DNA from: Staphylococcus sp.
Lineage (GTDB): Bacteria > Bacteroidota > Bacteroidia > Bacteroidales > Muribaculaceae
Direction of reading: 5' to 3'
NCBI GenBank assembly: GCA_023665865.1
Contig: JAMPDC010000001.1
Span: 391,331-455,330, forward strand
Length of the DNA stretch: 64,000 nt
The notes beneath the pieces were generated by a model. It did not search any database and was not told the origin of the DNA. It saw nothing but the letters and a program-made list of their open reading frames with translations. Below, in pieces: positions 8,373 to 15,989 of this stretch (the first letter of the stretch is position 1; the number at the start of each line of letters is the position of its first letter). A program made the translations under genes and the position numbers.

Positions 8373-9527
8373 ATGACCCACAGATTTATTCTCAACGAAG
8401 TCTCCTACTTCGGCCCGGGCGCCCGTAAGGAACTGCCCGAAGTCATCAAACGCCTCGGCAAGACCAAAGCACTCATCGTAACTGACGCAGGTCTTGTTAA
8501 ATTCGGGGTTGCAAAGATGGTGACCGACGTCCTCGACGCTGCCGCCATCCCCTACGATATTTTCTCTGATGTCAAACCTAATCCTACAGTGAGCAATGTG
8601 AAAGCCGGCATCAATGCCTATAAGCAGTCCGGAGCCGACTTCATCATCGCTATCGGCGGTGGATCGTCAATCGACACAGCCAAAGCGGTCGGTATTGTCA
8701 TCAACAACCCGGAATTTTCCGACATCGTATCGCTCGAAGGCTGCGCACCGACCGTCAACAAGAGCGTGCCTATCATTGCCCTTCCGACTACAGCCGGCAC
8801 CGCCGCCGAGACAACTATCAACTACGTCATCATCGACGAGGAAAACCAGAAGAAAATGGTCTGCGTGGACCCCAACGATATTCCTGCCGTAGCCATCGTC
8901 GACGCAGAACTCATGTATAGCCTTCCCGCATCACTGACCGCTGCAACCGGCATGGACGCTCTCACCCACGCCATCGAAGGCTACATCACCAAGGGTGCAT
9001 GGGCGCTCAGTGACATGTTTGAGATCGAGGCTATCCGCATGATCAGCCGCAATCTCCCGACCGCCGTCGCAGAACCCTCAAATCCGGAAGCACGCGATGC
9101 AATGGCCGTCGCACAATATGTGGCCGGCATGGCATTCTCTAATGTTGGCCTCGGCCTTGTCCACGGCATGGCTCACCCGATGGGCTCTCTGTTTGATATC
9201 CCCCACGGTGTCGGCAACGCACTGCTGCTTCCGACCATCATGGAGTGGAATATGCCCGCTTGCCTCGACAAGTATCCCGCCATTGCCGAAGCCATGGGTG
9301 TCGACATCTCCGGTATGAGCCGTGAGGAGGCAGCACAGGCAGCCTGTGATGCAGTCAAGGCTCTCGCCATAAAAGTAGGTATCCCCCAGCATCTCTCTGA
9401 CCTTGGCATTGCCGAGAAGGATATTGACGCACTTTCAGCCCAAGCCATCGCCGACGTCTGCACTCCCGGCAATCCGCGCGATGTGACTATTGAAGACATT
9501 GCAGCTCTCTACAAAAAAGTCCTCTAA
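8373..9527 (+). CDS. fucO: Lactaldehyde reductase, iron-dependent alcohol dehydrogenase (FucO/RhaO type)
   Basis: 384 residues, collinear with E. coli FucO as I recall it. It reduces L-lactaldehyde to 1,2-propanediol with NADH, the last step of anaerobic rhamnose or fucose use. The GGGSSIDTAK nucleotide loop is at about 96-105. The Fe(II) ligands read as Asp195, His199, His264 and His278 (MDALTHA, LVHGMAHP, PHG). In B. thetaiotaomicron the equivalent gene sits in the rhamnose operon; here it lies about 19 kb away behind rmlA-rmlC. It is followed by a strong hairpin. Confidence 0.88.
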   Translation: MTHRFILNEVSYFGPGARKELPEVIKRLGKTKALIVTDAGLVKFGVAKMVTDVLDAAAIPYDIFSDVKPNPTVSNVKAGINAYKQSGADFIIAIGGGSSIDTAKAVGIVINNPEFSDIVSLEGCAPTVNKSVPIIALPTTAGTAAETTINYVIIDEENQKKMVCVDPNDIPAVAIVDAELMYSLPASLTAATGMDALTHAIEGYITKGAWALSDMFEIEAIRMISRNLPTAVAEPSNPEARDAMAVAQYVAGMAFSNVGLGLVHGMAHPMGSLFDIPHGVGNALLLPTIMEWNMPACLDKYPAIAEAMGVDISGMSREEAAQAACDAVKALAIKVGIPQHLSDLGIAEKDIDALSAQAIADVCTPGNPRDVTIEDIAALYKKVL

Positions 9528-9561
9528 GCGCACGCACACAACGTCCGCAACAAAAAAAGCG

Positions 9562-9603
9562 ATCACCCTTGGGCTCTCCCGACCGGAGACGCCCAAGGGT
9601 GAT
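9562..9603. terminator. Shared hairpin between fucO and the seven-gene operon
   Basis: ATCACCCTTGGGC (9562-9574) pairs with GCCCAAGGGTGAT (9591-9603), with a further TCTCC/GGAGA stem inside. The A run at 9552-9558 becomes a T run on the minus strand, so it is a good terminator for the leftward operon and probably serves fucO as well. Confidence 0.75.
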
Positions 9604-9631
9604 TCCTTATGCGGATATGCTTTGACAGACC

Positions 9632-10255
9632 TTAGTCCGGATGGATCTCGTAGGAGATGGCTTCAAGATAGTAAAATGACAAGTAGTCCTTACCTTCCTT
9701 CTCCTGACGTGCGGCAATTTTTGCGCGGAAATCATTGATACGGTCTTCGAAAGTCACGAGGTTACGCTGGCCTTTGGCTGTGCGCTCGGTCGAGCAGCCG
9801 CTCTCATTGGTGGCAGTGCTGTCGGCTGTCTCACCGTTTGCGGCAGCTTCCGCTTCAGCATTGGCCTGTGTCTCGGCATTGGCAGCGATCATCTTCTGGA
9901 TGGCAGCCTCATCGACACGCTCTTCGCGGAGGATTCCCTTGACCTGAACCGGACGACGGACCACGTCTTTCGGGAAAGCCTCACCCATCAGGGGGAAAGC
10001 TTCGCAACGGAGCATGATACTGTCGGCTGCGCCGGCGATGAAAGCCTTGCGGCCACCGTGGGCACAGAGGTGGGAGCATACGCCCTCGATCACAATGGTA
10101 TCGCCAACAAGCTGATCGGGATTGGAGAGAACTTCGTCTACGCTGATTGCCTCGGCGACATTGGAGTCAGCCGAACCCTTTGATGAGCCGCCGCAAGACG
10201 AAACGATAAACATGCAAAAAACTGCAAGAAATGCGAGAATGGTTGATTTTTTCAT
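9632..10255 (-). CDS. Lipoprotein with a Cys/His-motif, possibly OB-fold, domain
   Basis: 207 residues. A signal peptide ends in the lipobox VSSC with Cys21 as the lipidated residue. Residues about 35-110 look like an all-beta, possibly OB-fold domain: VGDTIVIEGVCSHLCAHGG contains Cys60, Cys64 and His66, which could bind a metal or act in redox. An Ala/Glu/Asn-rich linker (about 122-155) leads to a conserved end with EDRINDF and YYLEAISYEI. It is the last gene of the receptor/ABC operon, 36 bp after the DUF4857 gene. I know similar uncharacterised lipoproteins in Bacteroidetes but no function. Confidence 0.6.
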   Translation of the reverse strand: MKKSTILAFLAVFCMFIVSSCGGSSKGSADSNVAEAISVDEVLSNPDQLVGDTIVIEGVCSHLCAHGGRKAFIAGAADSIMLRCEAFPLMGEAFPKDVVRRPVQVKGILREERVDEAAIQKMIAANAETQANAEAEAAANGETADSTATNESGCSTERTAKGQRNLVTFEDRINDFRAKIAARQEKEGKDYLSFYYLEAISYEIHPD

Positions 10256-10291
10256 TTTTCGTTTTTATTTTATTGTTATTTGATTATTTAT

Positions 10292-11536
10292 TCAGTCTTT
10301 AATGAGAATAAAGGGGATGAACGTGTAGATACCGAACACGATTGTCACAGCCGATACAACAGCAGTCTCTCCGATCCTCCCTCCGTGACGGCGACGATAA
10401 ACCACAAAGAGTATCAATGCCAACACAAAGTTAAGATATATGGCACGGATTGACAAATTTTCAAACCGGGGCGATGCATAGCAGTCGGTGATGTCGGTAA
10501 ACGACAGAGTATAGGGGAAAATATAGGACGCGACCTTGCCGGCAGCACTCTCCCCGTATTTTTTCGAGAACTCCGCGAGATGTGAATAGTCGTCCGAGTC
10601 AAGAGCCGTCCATCGGCTACCTTCGTCATTGGTGATCTTCACCACCCAGTTGAAGAGATTCTTCACCACGGAAATCTTATCCTTCTCAGGGTCAAATTTC
10701 CCTACCGGCAGAGGAATGAGGCGGTAGCCCTCACGCTCAAGCACATAGAGATTATAGTTCTCGTCAGTGACAAGTCCGAGATGGCGCGTATCTATATTTT
10801 CCATAATGAACACGTGGGCCACATTGATTGAATCCGGTTTACGCACCTTCACCATGTATGGACGGCCCGCTTGCATTTTCATGTGATAGAGACTACCCTC
10901 AGAGTCGACCATAAGATAGCCCTCGTCATAGGGTTTTCGGCTCGTGATGTTGGCTGAGAAAGTCTTCATCGGGAATTTGAAGCCTCGCTTCTCAAAGATC
11001 TCCGAGAAGCGCTTCGACCGCCCTTCGACAACCGAATTTGTCTCTATGTCGAGAAATTCCAGACCTCCGTCGCGGAAACGGAACACCTCCTTGGGATCTT
11101 CAAGATCAAGACGTGCCGGCATCGACTCCATGATCAGATATACATCGGCCATCTCCTTATTGATATCGCGTGGAATAGCCGAGAACACCCACTGGTTGTG
11201 TTTCAGTGCAGCGACCGAAATCTCATATCCGTCGATAGTATCGGGCATAGACTCACGCGCCATCAGCTGGGTGAAATAGATCTGCGGGAGGAGAGAGTCG
11301 CGCTCCTCCTTGGTATATTTCCGTCTCTCCGGCCGACCGTCTCGGTCAAGAGCGTAGATGTAGGGATTCTTACCGTCGCCTGTCTCCGAGACAATCATCT
11401 TGTCGCTGATCGGAGAATAGGCGATGAAAGGGTCTGACACTCCTGTCGGAAACACTATCGAGTAGAGCCATGGTAGAAACCACGACAACACTATGACACT
11501 GAGAATGACGAGCAGAATACTGTAAGCTTTTTTCAT
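10292..11536 (-). CDS. DUF4857-like membrane-anchored protein
   Basis: 414 residues. There is one N-terminal membrane segment (about 6-30, ILLVILSVIVLSWFLPWLY). A large extracytoplasmic domain with beta-propeller-like or sensor character follows (about 35-340), and two C-terminal membrane segments close the protein. The resemblance to DUF4857 proteins, which accompany ABC transporters in Bacteroidetes, is from memory. It starts 2 bp after the permease stop codon, so the two are translated together. It probably forms part of the ABC complex, perhaps as the periplasmic contact to the outer-membrane parts of the operon. Biochemical role unknown. Confidence 0.6.
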   Translation of the reverse strand: MKKAYSILLVILSVIVLSWFLPWLYSIVFPTGVSDPFIAYSPISDKMIVSETGDGKNPYIYALDRDGRPERRKYTKEERDSLLPQIYFTQLMARESMPDTIDGYEISVAALKHNQWVFSAIPRDINKEMADVYLIMESMPARLDLEDPKEVFRFRDGGLEFLDIETNSVVEGRSKRFSEIFEKRGFKFPMKTFSANITSRKPYDEGYLMVDSEGSLYHMKMQAGRPYMVKVRKPDSINVAHVFIMENIDTRHLGLVTDENYNLYVLEREGYRLIPLPVGKFDPEKDKISVVKNLFNWVVKITNDEGSRWTALDSDDYSHLAEFSKKYGESAAGKVASYIFPYTLSFTDITDCYASPRFENLSIRAIYLNFVLALILFVVYRRRHGGRIGETAVVSAVTIVFGIYTFIPFILIKD

Positions 11537-11538
11537 GT

Positions 11539-12219
11539 TCAGTCCTGACGGCCCTCCTTAAACCGTATGATAGAGCCAAATGAAAGTATCGTGAGAACAA
11601 GAGTTGTGATAAGAATGATAAGCATCATGCCATTGTAGGCCTCAAGTGCGGGCTGGAGGAAATAGATCATCAGCACCGCTATGCCGAGCAGGGAGAGAAT
11701 GACACGGCGCGACCATGTCCCTTCGAGGCAAATAGCCGTCACGAAGAGATAGGCGGTGAAGCCGGCAAAATACCAGGGGAGTGTGGTCAGCATCACACGC
11801 CACACCAGCTCTGACGGGAGTATTGTAGCGTCGTAGATGGCGAGTATCGCTCCCTGCACAAGAAAGATGAGAAGAAGTTCGGCCAAGCCTGACAGCAACA
11901 TCAACCCGACGAGCCTCCGTTGCGGATATGGCAGATGGAGAGTTAGTTTCAGCCGTTTCTGAGCCATTTCGGGAGCCATCTGAGCGACTCCGATGGCAAG
12001 CCCGATTACGAGGGGCACATATTTGATAATATCAATAAACGAATTGTCTTTGAGCAGCATGATGAGCCACAGATGGTCAACCCCCTTGAGCTCTATGAGG
12101 CGGTTCATCATCAGCACGGCATAGAGAGCCACGCAGACGGCAAACGCAAGCGAGATGAAAAACACCATGCGTGTCTTCACCCATTCCTTAAATATAAGCG
12201 CTTTTTCCATAAGTTTCAA
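11539..12219 (-). CDS. ABC transporter permease, ABC-2-like, six-helix
   Basis: 226 residues with about six hydrophobic segments, for example FFISLAFAVCVALYAVLMM near the N-terminus and ILIITTLVLTILSF near the end. Its ATG overlaps the stop codon of the ATPase gene by 4 bp, which fixes the start and marks it as the partner of that ATPase. Single-domain permeases of this size usually work as dimers and more often export than import. No periplasmic binding protein of the classical importer type is encoded nearby. The substrate is unknown. Confidence 0.7.
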   Translation of the reverse strand: MKLMEKALIFKEWVKTRMVFFISLAFAVCVALYAVLMMNRLIELKGVDHLWLIMLLKDNSFIDIIKYVPLVIGLAIGVAQMAPEMAQKRLKLTLHLPYPQRRLVGLMLLSGLAELLLIFLVQGAILAIYDATILPSELVWRVMLTTLPWYFAGFTAYLFVTAICLEGTWSRRVILSLLGIAVLMIYFLQPALEAYNGMMLIILITTLVLTILSFGSIIRFKEGRQD

Positions 12220-13118
12220 TATTTACCTGTCAGACCGATGAAAGCATCCTCGAGCGACATCTCGCGGCGTTCGAGACCGTCAGCAGAGACTCCGAGCCGC
12301 AAAAGCTGCGACTTAACCTCGTCGGGAGATTTGAAGGTATAAAATTCCAGTTCATTCTTGATTTTTCCGGGATTGATGAAGATCCCGCTTCCGGCAAACT
12401 TATCGACCGGGGCCTCGGTAGGCAGAGTGTAGCGGGCGAAGTCCCGCAGCAGATCATCGACAGGCATCTGTGTGAGAATCTTACCATAGTCAAGCATGAT
12501 GCAGTCGTCGATCAGACGCTCAAGATCCTGGATGATATGTGAAGTCATGAATACAGTCTTCTCCTCAGCCTTGGCAAACTCACGCAGATAGTCGATGAAC
12601 AGACGGCGGTAGCCCGGATCAAGTCCAAGTGAGAAATCATCGAGCACGAGAAGGTCGGCGTTCTGCGCAAGGATAAGGCCAAGCGCCACCTGCGAACGCT
12701 GTCCGCATGACATCGACGAGATTTTCTGGCCCGGCGACACATGGAGCTTAGCCATCAGCTCATAGTAGGCATCGCGGTTCCATTTCGGATAGAAACTCGA
12801 GTAGAAACGCTCGATCTGACCGATGGTCATGAACGAATACTGCACATGTCCCTCGATGAGCAGCGCTATGCGTGCACGTGTAGCCGGAGAGAGTCCGGTG
12901 ATGTTTTCACCGAATATCCGACATTCTCCCTTCTGAGGACGAAGATATCCCATGAGGATATTGATGGTGGTAGTCTTTCCAGTTCCGTTTTTCCCGAGTA
13001 GTCCAAGGATGCGGCCTTTGGGGACTTCAAAACTCAGGTCGCTGTAAATCACTCTGCCAGTGCCGTAGCGCTGGGTCAGATTCTTCACAGAGATAACAGA
13101 TTCCGAGTGTTGGTTCAT
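12216..13118 (-). CDS. ABC transporter ATP-binding protein
   Basis: 300 residues. Walker A is GKNGTGKT (42-49), the signature is SMSCGQRS (135-142, a variant of LSGGQ) and Walker B is LLVLDD (156-161), followed by the D-loop SLGLD and the switch His in TSHI. The catalytic Glu after the Walker B Asp is Asp161 here, a conservative but notable change. A C-terminal extension (about 215-300) is typical of the drug/lipid exporter or YtrB-like subfamily. It lies 38 bp after the DUF6850 gene and overlaps the permease gene by 4 bp. Confidence 0.85.
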   Translation of the reverse strand: MNQHSESVISVKNLTQRYGTGRVIYSDLSFEVPKGRILGLLGKNGTGKTTTINILMGYLRPQKGECRIFGENITGLSPATRARIALLIEGHVQYSFMTIGQIERFYSSFYPKWNRDAYYELMAKLHVSPGQKISSMSCGQRSQVALGLILAQNADLLVLDDFSLGLDPGYRRLFIDYLREFAKAEEKTVFMTSHIIQDLERLIDDCIMLDYGKILTQMPVDDLLRDFARYTLPTEAPVDKFAGSGIFINPGKIKNELEFYTFKSPDEVKSQLLRLGVSADGLERREMSLEDAFIGLTGKY

Positions 13119-13156
13119 TGAAAGAAATGATTATAAGTTTAGATACTATCGTTTAA

Positions 13157-14701
13157 TCAGAATTTTGCGGCGAGCGTCACGCTTGCGCCGTGACAGATCC
13201 CCTCTCCTACATAATCGGTCAGCATATAAGCTACCGAGAGTGACAGGACAAAACTGTTGACATGACGGGAGACTCCGGCAGAGACATTGAGACTACCTCT
13301 GTCGGCCCTCAGCATGGAGAAATTGGACAGCACACACTGTCCGAGAGCGGTTGACGGGTCAAGATCGGTCAAGACCGGTGTTTCCGCTTCGGCAATGGCA
13401 TACGATCCTCCCACAGAGGCCTCTATCAGATAGCGACCGGAAGAGATTGTAGAGAAATCGGCCTGAAGACCGGGGATAAGATGTCCGGCCGCAAGTTTGC
13501 GATACGGTTCGGTATAGCTCTCTTCACTATGGGTATAGGCAACACCGGGACTAAGAGTTACAAATGATTGCCCGCGCTGCAACTGCAGCGGAAGCGCAAG
13601 GCCAAGATTGATGTCGGTCAGCTTGTAGGGAGTCCGGCTGCCTATCTTGTCGTAGCTCGCGCCGGCTGATGTCCCAAACATGTTTTCCGTGCCTTTGCGT
13701 GTGCGCAGCCCGGCGTTGACCATGGGCCGGAATGTAAGCCTGTCGGAAAACCGGATACGGTATGCGATGTCGGCACCGATGATATCATTATCGGTATATC
13801 CGAGGGTGAGATTGTTGAAATTGCGCAGCTGCTGCTCCATACGATAGGCAGTGTATTTCACATCAGCCGCCAGCCCGACATTGTTTCTGACAGGGAGCCA
13901 TTGCAGTCCAACTGTATAGCCAAACGACGAATAGCCGCTGTTTTTGTTTGTATTCCCCATGAAACGGCGGTAATACGTTCCCATACCGGTCAGCGTATAT
14001 GTATTGATTTCATTTATAGGGTTGTAAAAATCGAGATCGCAACTCTGATCGTAGACATTGATGCCGGCGCTCAGACCAAGGCAATGATCATTGATGCCGT
14101 ATGCACCTCCGAGATTTACATCAAGATCCGACACCACCGTCTTGACGCGTGGATCATGGTTACGATAGGCAATTTCGGCACGATAGGCTGCTTCCACACC
14201 TGCCGACCATCGACCGAAACTGCGACCGTAGCCACCTGAAAACCGGTACCGGCGAGTGCTCAGGTCTCCACCGACCTCATCGCCGAGTATATAGGGAGCC
14301 ACGCGATCATAGTCAATGCAGTCATTCCAACGGATGCTTCTGTAGGAACCGGTCGTGAAATCAGCCTCACCCCAGACTGCACTCATGGAGTCGAGACGCG
14401 TATATGAACCGGCTGCAAACCCTGCTAAATTGTAACCGTCCCCTTTCTGCTCAACCACAGGCTTATCCTCATGGCGTAAATCACCGGTTACGGCAAGTGA
14501 GGAGAGCGATATGCTGTCGCGGTAGACCATAGTCCCTGGATTGGCCGTGAAAGCCGCCTTTTGAGAGACTTCGATCGGCAGAGACAGGCGCTGCACTTCG
14601 CGCAACAATGAAAGCGACTGGGCCATGACACCCATGGAGAGTGTCACGGTCACAGTCATTGTCATCAGACGATAGGTATTTCTCAATTTCGTCGGCATCA
14701 A
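13157..14701 (-). CDS. DUF6850-like outer-membrane beta-barrel protein
   Basis: 514 residues with a signal peptide ending near VMAQ (residue 28). After a short periplasmic stretch the rest is built of alternating amphipathic strands rich in Tyr, Gly and Arg, ending in a Phe (AAKF), as outer-membrane barrels do. The DUF6850 call is by recall of gene order: in Bacteroidetes such barrels sit beside DUF4876 lipoproteins and a TonB-dependent receptor, exactly as here. The gap to the DUF4876 gene is only 6 bp. Function unknown. Confidence 0.65.
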   Translation of the reverse strand: MMPTKLRNTYRLMTMTVTVTLSMGVMAQSLSLLREVQRLSLPIEVSQKAAFTANPGTMVYRDSISLSSLAVTGDLRHEDKPVVEQKGDGYNLAGFAAGSYTRLDSMSAVWGEADFTTGSYRSIRWNDCIDYDRVAPYILGDEVGGDLSTRRYRFSGGYGRSFGRWSAGVEAAYRAEIAYRNHDPRVKTVVSDLDVNLGGAYGINDHCLGLSAGINVYDQSCDLDFYNPINEINTYTLTGMGTYYRRFMGNTNKNSGYSSFGYTVGLQWLPVRNNVGLAADVKYTAYRMEQQLRNFNNLTLGYTDNDIIGADIAYRIRFSDRLTFRPMVNAGLRTRKGTENMFGTSAGASYDKIGSRTPYKLTDINLGLALPLQLQRGQSFVTLSPGVAYTHSEESYTEPYRKLAAGHLIPGLQADFSTISSGRYLIEASVGGSYAIAEAETPVLTDLDPSTALGQCVLSNFSMLRADRGSLNVSAGVSRHVNSFVLSLSVAYMLTDYVGEGICHGASVTLAAKF

Positions 14702-14707
14702 TAGGGA

Positions 14708-15955
14708 TTATTTTGCTGAAACGATATCGAAATCGTTGGCTGAGTCGTTTGTATCCATCAGGATAGTGTTGCCTGCGGCAGAAACTCCTGAATTCTTGCG
14801 GACAAACTTCTTCCCGAAACGATTCTTGTCGGTCTTAGCCTCTGAGATGGCTGCGTGACTTGCATCGACAGCAGTGCTGAGCGCACCGCTTGTCCAGCTT
14901 TCGTCGGGACAGAGGTTGACACCGTCAAGAATCCATTCATACTTTACAAGATAGCACTTGGTACCGTTCATCTCCTTACCCGTAACGGCGTTGACATATT
15001 TATATGTACCGTCATTCTCTGCAAGGAATTTCTCGGCAGTCATACCCTCAGGGAAACGGACGAGAGCATAAGAGCGGTTGCACTGGTTTGAGGGAATCCA
15101 GATTGTTGGTGAGTAGCTATACCATTTGTCAAGGTTGGGGACGCCGGGATTGTCGGTATCCTTCACACTCGCACTGGTCGACTCGTCATACCACTCGAAA
15201 TCCGCGTCAGTGTGGTTGAGCGCGCCGGGAACCTGAGCGTTCCAGTCGATGGCCTGGTCAACTATCTTGATAGACTCACCCGGATTGATGGCCACATCCC
15301 TGCCACTGCCGGGAATAACATATATCGTCTGCACGGTGAAATTATTTTCAGGGAAATTGGCTTCTGTAAGGATCTTGTCTGTGGAGACATTGGTCAACTT
15401 ACTCTCAACTATAGCGAGACCATCGGCATACTGCACCTCATCCGTATTGTTGTAGATAGTCAGGTAAGTATCGTAGAGACCGTTGGTACCGGCAGCGTTG
15501 AGCGAACCGGCAAAATAGATCTCACCAAACACAAGAGTATTCTCCGGATTGTAGAAAAACCATTTGAGATTGACAGTGGCAGCAGTGGCGCTGATCACCT
15601 GCTGGCTTGCCACTGTGCGTAGAGACTGTTCGACTACACTGCCGTTGGCATCGGTATATTTCACTGTCATCACACCGTCGATGTCGTATGTTCCGGCAGG
15701 GAGCTTGTCGGTAGCGGTCATGGGAAGCTCAAAAGTAGTGGAGCGACCGGTATTAAGTTCTGAATAAGTAACCGAACCTGACACGAGGCTCCATGATGCG
15801 GGGAGTTCCGAGGGGACAGTCTCGGTGATGTTCACAGCATAGGTCGGCTCAGCCTTGTCGTCATCGTCCGAGCAAGAAGTAGTGATTGTAGACATACCTG
15901 CTGCAAGGATAGCGCAGAGAAGCAGGCGTTTGAACTGAAACTTGTTGAGTGTCAT
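14708..15955 (-). CDS. DUF4876-like lipoprotein
   Basis: 415 residues. Signal peptide and lipobox TTSC are followed by SDDDDKAEP, an acidic stretch after the lipidated Cys that is common in surface-exposed Bacteroidetes lipoproteins. An Ig-like N-terminal part (about 35-145) precedes a lamin-tail-like beta-domain (GEIYFAGSLNAAG, then YDTYLTIYNNT). It is encoded between the TonB-dependent receptor and the DUF6850 barrel, which suggests a receptor partner at the cell surface that captures the ligand. The ligand is unknown. Confidence 0.7.
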   Translation of the reverse strand: MTLNKFQFKRLLLCAILAAGMSTITTSCSDDDDKAEPTYAVNITETVPSELPASWSLVSGSVTYSELNTGRSTTFELPMTATDKLPAGTYDIDGVMTVKYTDANGSVVEQSLRTVASQQVISATAATVNLKWFFYNPENTLVFGEIYFAGSLNAAGTNGLYDTYLTIYNNTDEVQYADGLAIVESKLTNVSTDKILTEANFPENNFTVQTIYVIPGSGRDVAINPGESIKIVDQAIDWNAQVPGALNHTDADFEWYDESTSASVKDTDNPGVPNLDKWYSYSPTIWIPSNQCNRSYALVRFPEGMTAEKFLAENDGTYKYVNAVTGKEMNGTKCYLVKYEWILDGVNLCPDESWTSGALSTAVDASHAAISEAKTDKNRFGKKFVRKNSGVSAAGNTILMDTNDSANDFDIVSAK

Positions 15956-15989
15956 AATAAGTGGTTTATTTAATTATAACTTATTGATT

